Origin: Paeniglutamicibacter psychrophenolicus
Lineage (GTDB): Bacteria > Actinomycetota > Actinomycetes > Actinomycetales > Micrococcaceae
Direction: 5' to 3'
DNA: 64,000 nt
Assembly (NCBI RefSeq): GCF_017876575.1
Contig: NZ_JAGIOE010000001.1
Span: 4,072,443-4,136,442, forward strand
In this document: positions 42,526-51,172 of the stretch, piece after piece
How the letters are laid out: the number at the start of each line of letters is the position of its first letter
Position numbering within the stretch: position 1 is the stretch's first letter
Program-made: the position numbers and the translations under genes
Notes under the pieces: model-generated
Databases searched by the model: none
Seen by the model: only the letters and a program-made list of their open reading frames with translations
What the model was told of the DNA's origin: nothing

Positions 42526-42621
42526 GCGGCATGGGAACACACACCCCGCGTCGGGCCCTGCCGAGAACGGGCGGGAACCCCGGGGCAGGCTCTTGCCTCC
42601 ATCCGGTCACGGGGCCTACAT

Positions 42622-42644
42622 TTAGAGAACGCATAGTTCTCTAA
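42622..42644. promoter_or_regulatory. Palindromic TetR operator before the Rph-like gene
   Basis: TTAGAGAAC (42622-42630) and GTTCTCTAA (42636-42644) are perfect 9-bp arms around GCATA. The site ends 53 bp before the ATG of the Rph-like gene, whose last partner gene encodes a TetR protein. It is well placed as the operator of an autoregulated operon. Confidence 0.75.
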
Positions 42645-42697
42645 CGCGTTCGGGTTCCCGGCCGTGCAACGCAGGTCCACATCCCCCAGGAGGAAAC

Positions 42698-45235
42698 ATG
42701 GGCACCAGGACGACTTCCCGCCCCGTGGCAGTTGCACCGCTGGCCGGGTTCGGCTCGGCAGACCTCCCCGTGGTCGGCGGCAAGGCGGCCCACCTCGGCG
42801 AGCTCATGCGTGCGGGACTGCCCGTGCCCCAGGGATTCGTTGTCACCACCGACGCCTACGCGCAGGCTGCGCAGCTCGCCGGGCTGCAGGCGCTCTTCAC
42901 CGACCCGGCCGCCACGCCGGCGGCCCTGCGAGAGGCGATCCTGTCCACCGGGATGCCGAAGGACATCGGCCAGGCGGTCACCGCAGCCTACCGCCGGCTC
43001 GGGGAAAACGTCCCGGTCGCGGTGCGCTCCAGCGCCACGGCCGAGGATCTTCCCGGCGCCGCCTTCGCCGGGCAGCAGGACACCTACCTCAACGTCGTCG
43101 GGGCCGATGCGGTCATCGATGCGGTGGGCCGCTGCTGGGCCTCGTTGTTCACCGACCGCGCCGTCGACTACCGGCGCCAGCGCCTGATCACCCCGGCCGA
43201 GGTCCGCATCGCCGTGGTGGTGCAGGTGATGGTCGAATCCGACACCGCCGGGGTGATGTTCACCGCGGACCCGCTCAGCGGGGCGCGGGACCGCATCCTC
43301 ATCGACGCCGGCGCCGGACTGGGCGAGGCCGTGGTTTCCGGCCTTGTCACCCCCGACCACTACGTCCTGGAGACCGGCGGGAAGCTGCTGGAATGGAAGC
43401 CCGGACGCGGCGAGGTCGTCATCCGCCCGGCTGCAGGCGGCGGGGTGGCCCACGAGGCGGCGACGCGAGAGACGGCGCCGGCCGGCGGAACAGATCTTCA
43501 CGGCGCGCTGCTCACCGCCGCGAACCTGGCGTCCCTGGCAGGCCATGCGCGCACCATTGCCGGGCACTTCGGCCGCCCGCAGGACATCGAATGGGCGATC
43601 GCCGCCGGCAAGACCTGGATCGTGCAGGCCCGGCCCATGACGGCACTGCCCGAGCCCACCGCACCTCTCGGGCGCTTCCGCCGGCTGCAGGGCGCCATCC
43701 TGGCCGAGTACCTGCCCGTGCGGCCCTACCCGCTGGATGTGACCACGCAGGTCGCCCACGGACCGGCCGAAATGATGCACGGGATCACCGAATACTTCGG
43801 GCTGGAGGGCGCCTTCACCAACTACCTGCGCGAACAGGACGGGGTGGTCGTTGCCCTGGTCCTGCCATCCCCCCGCCCCACCCCGCGCATGCTCCTCACC
43901 CCGGCGAAGCTGGCCCGCAAGGCCCGCCGCTTCAAGCCCGCAAGCTGGTCCGCCGATCCCCGGCAGGCCGCCTTCCTCGCCGAGGTCCACGCGCTGGAGT
44001 CGCTCGAGCTTGCGGCGCTGCCCTGGGCCGCGCTGCTGGATGTGCCGGCCCGCGCCATGGCCACGCAGGATTATTGCCGGGACCTGCGGATCGACTACCT
44101 GCCCGGCAGCGGGCTTGCCCTGGCGCGAATGATCGTGTTCACCGCCGTGCTGGGCCGCCGCAAGCTCGTCGCGGACCTGCTCGGAGGCGCGCAGACCCGC
44201 ACCGAGGATTCCAACCAGGCCCTGGCCAGGCTTGCCGACGAGCTGCGGGCCGACCCGCGGCTGCGCGAGGCACTCACCGGACTCGACGCGGAACAGGTTT
44301 CCCTCGCACTTTCGCAGGATCCGCGGCTTGCCGGATTCGCCGCCCGGCTTGAAGCGTTCCTTGCCGAGTTCGGCCGCCGCGAAACCACCTCCCCGCTGCT
44401 GGTCAGCGCCCCGACCCTGGCCGAGTCCCCGCAGATCGTGCTGGGCATGGTGCTCTCCCTGGCCGGCGCCCCGGCCGCGAAAGGCGCAGCGAACTCGCGC
44501 TCCGCCGCCGCCCTGGAGAACCTGCTGGAACACCGGCTGCTGCGCGGCCCGCGCCTGGCCAAACTCGCCCGCGCCCGGGTCCAGGCCGCCCGGGAAGCGG
44601 TGGCCTTCCGCGAGGACACCCACTTCCACTTCACCGCCGCGCTGCCGGTGCTGCGCCGCTCGCTGCTGCAGATCGGGGCCCGGCTGCAGAAAGCGGGGGT
44701 GCTGCACGAACCGGAGGAGGTCTTCCACCTGCGCTGGGAGGAACTCACCGGGATCTTCGACGCCGCGGCCATCCCCGCCGGGCAGGCCGAGCGGCTGCGC
44801 TTGGCCATCCGGGCGCGCACGGCCAAGCGCGCCGAGCTCGCCGGCGTGCCGATGTTCAACGCCTCGGTGTTCTTCCCCGCGGCGGCCGCCTCGGATGCCC
44901 TGGCCACCGGCACCCCGGCGGGCTCAGGCACCGCCACCGGCATCGCCCGGATCATCCGCGACGCCGCCGACTTCGAGCGGCTGGGGCACGGCGAGATCCT
45001 GGTGTGCCCCTACACCAACCCGGCCTGGACGCCGCTGTTCCGCCGGGCCGCCGCCGTGGTGGTGGACACCGGGTCCGTGGCCTCGCACGCGGCGATCGTG
45101 GCGCGCGAGTACGGGATCCCGGCCGTCATGGGGACCGGAAACGGAACCGCGGTGATCTCCGACGGGGAGAAGGTCACCGTGGACGGGACGCGCGGGCGCA
45201 TCACCCGCGCAGCGCAGGCAGCGGCCACGGCATGA
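42698..45235 (+). CDS. PEP-synthase-like enzyme, rifampin-phosphotransferase type
   Basis: The 845-residue product has the three-part layout of rifampin phosphotransferases. The N-terminal ATP-binding domain shows VVGGKAAHLGELMRAGLPVP and PVAVRSSATAEDLPGAAFAG. A long middle domain of about 330-740 is not similar to PEP synthase. The C-terminal swivelling His domain is DTGSVASHAAIVAREYGIP with the phosphorylated His near 797. Rph enzymes have about 865 residues and transfer the beta-phosphate of ATP to rifamycins. The middle domain decides the substrate, so rifampin is only one option. The gene's TGA overlaps the TetR ATG, and a palindrome precedes it. No rifamycin-associated element is seen upstream. 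Confidence 0.8.
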   Translation: MGTRTTSRPVAVAPLAGFGSADLPVVGGKAAHLGELMRAGLPVPQGFVVTTDAYAQAAQLAGLQALFTDPAATPAALREAILSTGMPKDIGQAVTAAYRRLGENVPVAVRSSATAEDLPGAAFAGQQDTYLNVVGADAVIDAVGRCWASLFTDRAVDYRRQRLITPAEVRIAVVVQVMVESDTAGVMFTADPLSGARDRILIDAGAGLGEAVVSGLVTPDHYVLETGGKLLEWKPGRGEVVIRPAAGGGVAHEAATRETAPAGGTDLHGALLTAANLASLAGHARTIAGHFGRPQDIEWAIAAGKTWIVQARPMTALPEPTAPLGRFRRLQGAILAEYLPVRPYPLDVTTQVAHGPAEMMHGITEYFGLEGAFTNYLREQDGVVVALVLPSPRPTPRMLLTPAKLARKARRFKPASWSADPRQAAFLAEVHALESLELAALPWAALLDVPARAMATQDYCRDLRIDYLPGSGLALARMIVFTAVLGRRKLVADLLGGAQTRTEDSNQALARLADELRADPRLREALTGLDAEQVSLALSQDPRLAGFAARLEAFLAEFGRRETTSPLLVSAPTLAESPQIVLGMVLSLAGAPAAKGAANSRSAAALENLLEHRLLRGPRLAKLARARVQAAREAVAFREDTHFHFTAALPVLRRSLLQIGARLQKAGVLHEPEEVFHLRWEELTGIFDAAAIPAGQAERLRLAIRARTAKRAELAGVPMFNASVFFPAAAASDALATGTPAGSGTATGIARIIRDAADFERLGHGEILVCPYTNPAWTPLFRRAAAVVVDTGSVASHAAIVAREYGIPAVMGTGNGTAVISDGEKVTVDGTRGRITRAAQAAATA

Positions 45236-45846
45236 AAACGGAGCCCCTGGACCACCGCACGCTGCCGCGCCGGCGCGGGCAGGAACTGGACGAGGCCATC
45301 CTCGCCGCGGCCCTGGCCGAGCTTTCCGAGCACGGCTACCCGGCCTTGACGATGGAGGCGGTCGCCAAGCGGGCCGGTGCCGGCAAGGCCTCGCTGTACC
45401 GGAGGTGGGAGACCCGTGCGGCACTGGTCATGGACGCCGTCTACACGCTGGCCCCTTCCCCGCAGGACCTGCCCGACACCGGCGCGCTGCGTGGGGACCT
45501 GTTCGCGGCCCTCCGCCTGGGCGCGGCCGCGCTGCGGGGCCCGGCCGGGGAGGCCATGCGCGGGATGCTCGCCGAGGCGCTTCCGGATGCCGAACGAAGC
45601 AAGGCGCTGCGGGCCCGCTCCCAGGGCAGGAACCGCCAGCTGATGGCCGAGGTGCTGCGCCGCGCGAGCGCACGGGGCCAGGTCCCGGACGGAGCGGTGA
45701 CCCCCGCGCGGCTGGAGGTCGGGGCCGCCTTGCTGCGCAACCACTTCCTCTTTCGCGGGGAACCGCTGGACGATGGCACGCTCGTGGGCTTCGTGGACGA
45801 GGTGCTGCTGCCGCTCTTTGGCACGCTCCCGAACCAGCCAGGCTGA
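45232..45846 (+). CDS. TetR-family regulator coupled to the Rph-like gene
   Basis: The 204-residue product has the TetR helix-turn-helix at about 19-65: AILAAALAELSEHGYPALTM then AVAKRAGAGKASLYRRWETR. The C-terminal part resembles TetR proteins with a TetR_C-type ligand domain (LRGDLFAALRLGAAALRGPA). ATGA overlap with the Rph-like gene ensures co-expression. The likely site is the palindrome at 42622-42644, giving negative autoregulation of both genes, with the Rph substrate as possible inducer. Confidence 0.85.
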   Translation: MKTEPLDHRTLPRRRGQELDEAILAAALAELSEHGYPALTMEAVAKRAGAGKASLYRRWETRAALVMDAVYTLAPSPQDLPDTGALRGDLFAALRLGAAALRGPAGEAMRGMLAEALPDAERSKALRARSQGRNRQLMAEVLRRASARGQVPDGAVTPARLEVGAALLRNHFLFRGEPLDDGTLVGFVDEVLLPLFGTLPNQPG

Positions 45847-45917
45847 GCCGCGGGTCCTCTCGGCGGCCCGGTTAGAATGGCTGCTTCACCGCCAACCGGG
45901 ATTGGGCGCCGGCAGCC

Positions 45918-46316
45918 ATGGACTACAACGACTTCGAGCTCGTCGCCTTCTGGGTGCTCTGCTTCGCCGCGGCACTGCCGCTGGTGGCCATCGGGATCCA
46001 CGTGCATCTGAGCCGCGGTGCCAGGGCACTGGACTGGTACATGTTCCTGGGATGCCTCGGCTCGATCGTCTACGGGCTCTTCGCCGGACTGGCCGTCGGG
46101 GCGGCGTTCCCCCCGCCCCATGTCCCGGGCCTCTCCGAAGGCAAGGGCCTGGACCTGCGCGGAATCTCCTTGGTCTTCGGCTCCTGGTTCGGTGGAATCC
46201 TCGGTTTCCTCGCCACCCTGGCCAGCTTCGCGACATCCAAGGCCGTCCGCTGGCGCCGGCAGCGCCGGGCCGCCCGATCCCACCTTATGCAGGCACCAGG
46301 CACCGGGCAGCAATAG
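45918..46316 (+). CDS. Small membrane protein of unknown function
   Basis: The 132-residue product has three hydrophobic segments: about 7-30 (LVAFWVLCFAAALPLVAIGI), 41-65 (MFLGCLGSIVYGLFAGLAVG) and 88-105 (GSWFGGILGFLATLASFA). A basic cytoplasmic tail (RWRRQRRAAR) follows. It starts MDYNDFELVAFW with no clear ribosome site. I do not recognise a family. It converges on the PLP decarboxylase gene with 13 bp between. Confidence 0.6.
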   Translation: MDYNDFELVAFWVLCFAAALPLVAIGIHVHLSRGARALDWYMFLGCLGSIVYGLFAGLAVGAAFPPPHVPGLSEGKGLDLRGISLVFGSWFGGILGFLATLASFATSKAVRWRRQRRAARSHLMQAPGTGQQ

Positions 46317-46329
46317 CGCCCCTCCCGGC

Positions 46330-47742
46330 TCAGGCGCGCAACACCCGGTCCTCGATCCGATCGGGCACCCAACCGCCCCCGTCCCGGACCAGGTTCACCG
46401 CCAGCGGCAATTGGTGCGAGGCGCTTTCCACGATGTGCATCAGGTAGCCCGCGGTGTTGGGAAACGCGATGAGGTCGTTCGGGGCGGCACCGCGCGGGAA
46501 GACGAATCGCCGGCGCAGGATCAGCTCCTCCTCGATGCAGTAGGCACCCACCAAAAACCCGCTGAACGGCTCGCGTGCCCGCCGCGGTTCTGCCGCGTGC
46601 AGCAGGATCGGGTCCAGCAGGAAGTCGGCCGAGGTCGAGCGGCACTGGGTCCGGTTCATGTGCAGGCCCAGCAGCGGCACCCCGTCGCTGCGTTCCTTCA
46701 CGAAGGCCACCGCGGCCAGGGTCATGCCGCACCCGTCCAGCAGTGAACGCCCCGGTTCGCAGCGCAGCTGCAGGTTCCGTGCAACCAGCAACTCCGCGAT
46801 GGTTTCCGGGGTTCCCGCGGGCCGGGAGCCCAGGACGGCATCGAGCCACGGTCCGCGGACCGGCTCCTGGTGGTAGGGGTACACGCCGGTGCCCGGGTTC
46901 GTCCCCACGGACCCCAGCGAATCGGCCTTCCAGGTGACGTCCTCGCTCCCGGCGGGCTGGCCCGCGAGCGCCTCCCAAAACGCCGTCCACTGCCCGGAGT
47001 CATCCAGGTAGGACATCGGGATGCCGCCTCCCATGTCGATGAAACCTGGTGCATGCCCCAACCCGGCCAGCGCGTCGACAAGTCGGAGGGATTCGGCAAG
47101 CACCAGGGCGCGATGTTCGGCGCTGTACCCGTTGAGGTGGAAGTGGATCCCGGCGACCTCAAGCCGATCGGGGACGTGAACCCCGCGCAGGAACCCGAGC
47201 CAGCGATCTGCCCGCAGGCCGAAGCGGGTGGGCGGCAGCAGGGGGTTGGCCGAGGCCAGGCGCAGCGCGACCCTGGCCCGCACCCCGCGGACGGCGGCAA
47301 CCTCCAGGAGGTCTTCGGCTTCGTCCCGGTTGTCCAGGCTCACCACCACGCCGTTGTCCAGGGCCAGGGCCAGCAGCGCCCGGGACTTGACGGCCGCCGT
47401 GACGATGACCTGGTCGGGGTCCACGCCGCGGCGCAGGGCCTGGTTGAGCTCGTGGAAGCTGGCCACGTCGACACCGCCGTCCGCATTCACCGCCGCATCG
47501 ATGGCACCGATGGTCTTGTTGGCCTTGCACGCCAGGTACACCTGGAAATCCACGGAGTGCTCCGCGGCTGCCGCACGCAGCTCGCCGGCGTTGCGCCCCA
47601 GGGCGGAGAAGTCGTGGAGGTTCACCGGGGAGCCGAAGGTCTCGATCAGCTCCCGGCACCCCGCGGGATCCGCCAGCACCGCCTCCATCCAGGGTTCGAG
47701 GCGGGCGGTGAGCGGGAGCGTTCCGTGCATCAGGGGTTTCAT
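46330..47742 (-). CDS. Fold-III PLP decarboxylase (SbnH-like / ornithine-DAP decarboxylase family)
   Basis: The 470-residue product has the alanine-racemase-fold decarboxylase signatures. The PLP Lys is Lys73 in YLACKANKT; GIHFHLNGYS, FIDMGGGIP and LRCEPGRSLLDG bind the cofactor phosphate; VGAYCIEEELI takes the place of the usual Cys/Asp substrate motif; and FPNTAGYLMH ends the site. Siderophore enzymes such as SbnH decarboxylate a citryl-diaminopropionate intermediate, and this protein is closer to that group than to LysA by its YCIEEEL and NTAGYLMH motifs. ATGA overlap links it to the FAD-protein gene upstream. Confidence 0.82.
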   Translation of the reverse strand: MKPLMHGTLPLTARLEPWMEAVLADPAGCRELIETFGSPVNLHDFSALGRNAGELRAAAAEHSVDFQVYLACKANKTIGAIDAAVNADGGVDVASFHELNQALRRGVDPDQVIVTAAVKSRALLALALDNGVVVSLDNRDEAEDLLEVAAVRGVRARVALRLASANPLLPPTRFGLRADRWLGFLRGVHVPDRLEVAGIHFHLNGYSAEHRALVLAESLRLVDALAGLGHAPGFIDMGGGIPMSYLDDSGQWTAFWEALAGQPAGSEDVTWKADSLGSVGTNPGTGVYPYHQEPVRGPWLDAVLGSRPAGTPETIAELLVARNLQLRCEPGRSLLDGCGMTLAAVAFVKERSDGVPLLGLHMNRTQCRSTSADFLLDPILLHAAEPRRAREPFSGFLVGAYCIEEELILRRRFVFPRGAAPNDLIAFPNTAGYLMHIVESASHQLPLAVNLVRDGGGWVPDRIEDRVLRA

Positions 47743-49355
47743 GAGCGTTCTCCAAGGTGCTGCGGCATCCGTTGCCGCACGATGCGCTGGGCCCACCGCC
47801 GGTGTTCGTCGTGCAGCGTGCGGTTCAGGGTGTCGTGGCCCAGCGTGGGGCCCTCGGTGGGGCGTCCGAGCGCGGCCAGGGATTCGTTGCGGTTGCCGCG
47901 TGCGTCGAGGCAGGTTCCATCCGTGTCGGTCAACAGCCCGGTTTCCCCCGCGCGCACCATGACCTGTCCGGACGACAGCAGGCCCGCGACGAGGGGCGAG
48001 AAGGCTTCTCCGCCGGGTGCCGGGGCCGCCAGGACGCCGGGAGGCGGCGTGACCGCATCGATGAGCAGGGTGTCGGTCGGCGGTCGTGGCGGGAATGTGC
48101 CCTGCTCCAGCAGGCCCGCATCGAACAGCGCCAGCAGCTTCAAGGCAGTGTGTTCGGGAGGCCCGAAGGCCATGCGCTCCATCGACCTGGCCACGCGCCG
48201 GAAAATCCGCTCCTGCGCGGGATCCCAGCGCACCCGGGAGACTGCGTGCACCAGCTGGGGATACAGGCCCGACCACACCCTGCCCCACACCCACGCCGTG
48301 CCGGGAAGCGTGTGCCCCCGGTTCACCTCAATGCTGAGGCGGAGGTGTTCGGCGGCCGTTTCGGTGCCGCGTCCCGGTTCCCCGCGCCCGGTCAGGGCCG
48401 TGCGCCACAGGTCCAGGGGCGTGGCAGGTGCCCCGGAGAGGCGCGCGCATTCCATCGCGCAGGCCAGCAGGATGCCAAAGAGCCCGGTGCATCGGGCGCC
48501 GGGCCCGCCCGGGCGTGCGGCGAGGCCGGCACCCCACGCCAGGACCTGGTCCCGGTACGCGTCGAGGCACCGGTTGATCGTTTCGGGCACCTGCGCGGGC
48601 TTGGGTTCCATGGGCAGGTTGCCCAACGATCCCATGGTGATCTTGGCCGGTTCCCGCCCGCCGGGAACATAGCCCAGCGACGGGCCGCCGGCGCCCTCGA
48701 TCGGCATCCATTGCCCGCCGCGGCCCTCGGTCAGCAGGAGCACCGCATCGTAGGCGGTCAGCGCGGCACCCCGGATCAGGACCGCGCTTCCGGCCGGGAC
48801 GGCTGCCTCCCCCAGCGCTCCGTAGTCCCCGATGAGGGCGTCCGGGTTGCACGCGCCGGCGAGCGGTGGCCCGGGGGCCTCGCCGGGCAGCCCGTGTCCG
48901 GTCGCCAGCACCACCTCGTCATAGAACCCGGTCCCGGCGTCGCTGGCAACCTCCCATTGATCCCCGGCGCGTGCCACGCCCGTGACGCGGGCCGGCACGT
49001 GGGCCAGCGGGAACCTGGCGGTGTCGGCCAGAGTCCGGAACCGCTCCTGCAGGTACCTGCCGACCACGGCCCGGGGCGGGTAGGGCTCGGTGCCGTACCG
49101 GGGCTCGACCCGGGCCACCCAGGAAGCGAAGGACCCGTCTCCTTCGTCGGTTGTGGCGTCAACGATGCCCGCCGCCACGTTCAGCCGCACATGTCTGGGC
49201 TGGCCCGCCTGCCAGACCCGCCCGGCACCGGGCGGGTAGGGGTCGAAGACCTCGACGACCGGGCCTTCGGCGCTTGCGGGGGAACATCGGTCATTCAGTT
49301 CCAGCAACGCAAACAGGGTCTTGGGCCCTCCCCCGACGAAGGCTATGCGTGTCAT
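47739..49355 (-). CDS. FAD/NAD(P)-binding oxidoreductase of the SbnA-like cluster
   Basis: The 538-residue product opens MTRIAFVGGGPKTLFALLEL, a Rossmann dinucleotide motif of the FAD-NAD(P)-binding family. VEVFDPYPPGAGRVWQAGQP and RHVRLNVAAGIVD follow, as in the proteins of this family with a built-in FAD site. VVLATGHGLPG is the second strand typical of flavin mono-oxygenase-like folds. The last 200 residues are helical. No partner reductase is seen. It lies between SbnA-like and decarboxylase genes with 4-bp overlaps on both sides, so it must act in the same pathway, perhaps replacing the SbnB dehydrogenase. Confidence 0.78.
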   Translation of the reverse strand: MTRIAFVGGGPKTLFALLELNDRCSPASAEGPVVEVFDPYPPGAGRVWQAGQPRHVRLNVAAGIVDATTDEGDGSFASWVARVEPRYGTEPYPPRAVVGRYLQERFRTLADTARFPLAHVPARVTGVARAGDQWEVASDAGTGFYDEVVLATGHGLPGEAPGPPLAGACNPDALIGDYGALGEAAVPAGSAVLIRGAALTAYDAVLLLTEGRGGQWMPIEGAGGPSLGYVPGGREPAKITMGSLGNLPMEPKPAQVPETINRCLDAYRDQVLAWGAGLAARPGGPGARCTGLFGILLACAMECARLSGAPATPLDLWRTALTGRGEPGRGTETAAEHLRLSIEVNRGHTLPGTAWVWGRVWSGLYPQLVHAVSRVRWDPAQERIFRRVARSMERMAFGPPEHTALKLLALFDAGLLEQGTFPPRPPTDTLLIDAVTPPPGVLAAPAPGGEAFSPLVAGLLSSGQVMVRAGETGLLTDTDGTCLDARGNRNESLAALGRPTEGPTLGHDTLNRTLHDEHRRWAQRIVRQRMPQHLGERS

Positions 49356-50344
49356 CGGGTGCTGGTGCCCTGCACCCGGTCCACGGCGCTTGGTTCCGGC
49401 TCGCAGCCGAGGTTGTTGCGGACCCAGTCGTCGTCATAGACGGTGTGCAGGTACGGCACGCCGGAATCGTGGACCAGGAAGCCGATGCGCGAGCCTTCCC
49501 CGAGGCCAGGCATGTGCCGTTCCATGGCCGCAACGATCGCCCCGGTGGAGGCGCCCGCGAGGATCCCTTCGCGTTGGGCAAGCCTGCGGCACCCGCGGAC
49601 CATGTCGATCTCCTCGATCCTGCACACCACGTCGGGGTCCGCCTGCAGGGACAGCTCCGTCACGATGCCCGCACCCAGACCCGGAAAGCGCCGCAGGCCT
49701 TCCTCGCCGCCAAACAGCACCGATCCGACGGCGTCCACGGCCACCAGCGTGGTTTGAAGCTGGTGTTGGCGCAGGTACCGTTGGCAGCCCAGGAGCGTGC
49801 CGGTGGTGCTGGTGGCCACGAACAGCATGTCCAGCCGCCCGTCAACCGCCTCCATGAATTCGGGCATCGTCGTGCTGAAGTGCGCGTCCGGGTTGGCCGG
49901 CGATCCGTATTGGTTGGTGGTCACCGCACCTGGGTGCTCGTCCAGCAGCTGTTGGACCCGTTGCCGCCGGGCGGCGAGCTTGTTGCCGTCGGGCGGCGTT
50001 GGCACCAGCTCGACCCTGGCCCCGTAGGCCCGCATTATCTCCAGCGCCGAGCGGTTCGCGTTCTCGTCGACGACCGCCACGAAACCGATCCCGCGGACCA
50101 CCGATTGCCGAGCCAGCGCGATGCCGAGGTTCCCGGAGGTCGATTCCACGATCAGGCCGCCGGGTTCGAGACGTCCGGAAGCCACGAGCGATTCAATGAG
50201 ACTGTTGGCCGTTCGCTCCTTGGTGCTGCCCGAGAGCTGGAGCAGGTCCAACTTGGCAAAGATCTCCATCCCGGAGCCCTCGAAAAGACGTTTCAGCTTG
50301 GCCGTCGGGGAACTCATCGGGCTCAGTGTTCCGTCGCTGTACAT
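49352..50344 (-). CDS. SbnA-like 2,3-diaminopropionate biosynthesis enzyme (cysteine-synthase fold)
   Basis: The 330-residue product is a fold-II PLP enzyme. Lys42 in LSGSTKERTA binds PLP, ESTSGNLGIALARQSV is the substrate loop, and TSTTGTLLGCQRYL holds the phosphate. SbnA condenses O-phosphoserine with glutamate on the way to 2,3-diaminopropionate. The STKER, ESTSGNLG and STTGTLLG forms are closer to SbnA than to CysK (where GSVKDR and TSGNTGI are usual). The ATG at 50344 has AAGGAG with 5-nt spacing; a longer frame upstream lacks a site. It is the first gene of the trio; no SbnB (ornithine-cyclodeaminase-like) gene is present. Confidence 0.82.
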   Translation of the reverse strand: MYSDGTLSPMSSPTAKLKRLFEGSGMEIFAKLDLLQLSGSTKERTANSLIESLVASGRLEPGGLIVESTSGNLGIALARQSVVRGIGFVAVVDENANRSALEIMRAYGARVELVPTPPDGNKLAARRQRVQQLLDEHPGAVTTNQYGSPANPDAHFSTTMPEFMEAVDGRLDMLFVATSTTGTLLGCQRYLRQHQLQTTLVAVDAVGSVLFGGEEGLRRFPGLGAGIVTELSLQADPDVVCRIEEIDMVRGCRRLAQREGILAGASTGAIVAAMERHMPGLGEGSRIGFLVHDSGVPYLHTVYDDDWVRNNLGCEPEPSAVDRVQGTSTR

Positions 50345-50626
50345 CTTCGCTCCTTGCATTTGGTTGGACAGATCATCCGGCCCGGCGGCCCTGGAACGGA
50401 AGGGACCTGGCTGGAGCCGAGGCCATCCGGCGATTCGCCCCGGCGCGGGGAACGCCGAAACCGACATCACGGACGCACCCGTGGTGGCGGGTTACGACTG
50501 TGGCCAGTCTAGGAGCGGGGTACGGGTTCTGAACAGGGAATATCGACAGAATCGACTTTCCCCCGGGAAACTCGCAGGAATGACGTGCCCGACGTGCACA
50601 AGCGCCCCGCGTGGCAAAATAGTGCC

Positions 50627-51172
50627 ATGGACATGCCCCTGGATTCCCTCCCCAAGCGTCTGGTCGGACAGCAATTCCCGCTGCTGTCCCTTCCGTCCAC
50701 CACCGGGGAAACCCTGGGGCCGATGGACTTCGCCACCGGTTCCTTCGTGCTGTTCATCTATCCGCGCACCGGGCGCCCGGACCGTGTGGAACCGCCCGAA
50801 TGGTCCCTGGTTCCCGGCGCCAAGGGCTGCACCCCGGAGGCTTGCGAATTCCGCGACCTCGCCTCCGACTTCGCGTCAATCGGCTACCGCGTCTTTGGCC
50901 TGTCGAGCCAGGACACCGACTACCAGCGCGAGGCCGCCGAACGCCTGCACCTGCCCTACCCGCTGCTTTCGGATCCCGGCTTCGTGCTGGCCACTGCGTG
51001 CGGCCTGCCGACCTTCGGCTTCGACGGTGAACTGCTCCACGTCCGCAGCACTCTGGTCGTGCGCGAACGCATGATCACCCACGCATTCCTGGGCATCAAC
51101 GACGCAGCAACACATCCCGCGGCACTTCTGGAGGAATTGCGGCGATCCCGCCCGGGCGTCGGCCTCCATTGA
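50627..51172 (+). CDS. Peroxiredoxin-like (AhpC/TSA, BCP type) protein
   Basis: The 181-residue product shows the thioredoxin fold: LVGQQFPLLSLPSTTGETLG, FVLFIYPRTGRPD, then GAKGCTPEACEFRDLASDFA where GCTPEAC carries the two candidate Cys. GYRVFGLSSQDTDYQREAAE follows. It looks like a BCP-type peroxiredoxin with the usual TPGCT changed, the Cys sitting one strand later than in standard members. It stands alone on the plus strand between the SbnA-like trio and the ATP-grasp operon. No strong ribosome site precedes the ATG at 50627. Confidence 0.72.
   Translation: MDMPLDSLPKRLVGQQFPLLSLPSTTGETLGPMDFATGSFVLFIYPRTGRPDRVEPPEWSLVPGAKGCTPEACEFRDLASDFASIGYRVFGLSSQDTDYQREAAERLHLPYPLLSDPGFVLATACGLPTFGFDGELLHVRSTLVVRERMITHAFLGINDAATHPAALLEELRRSRPGVGLH

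Noticed and set aside
42560-42620. Rifamycin-associated element before the Rph-like gene
   Set aside because: GGGGCAGGCTCTTGCC is only loosely similar to the known 19-bp inverted repeat; the clear symmetrical element here is the TetR-type palindrome.
42641-44728. Minus-strand frame of 695 codons opposite the Rph-like gene
   Set aside because: Shadow of the coding strand; no family motifs and no ribosome site.
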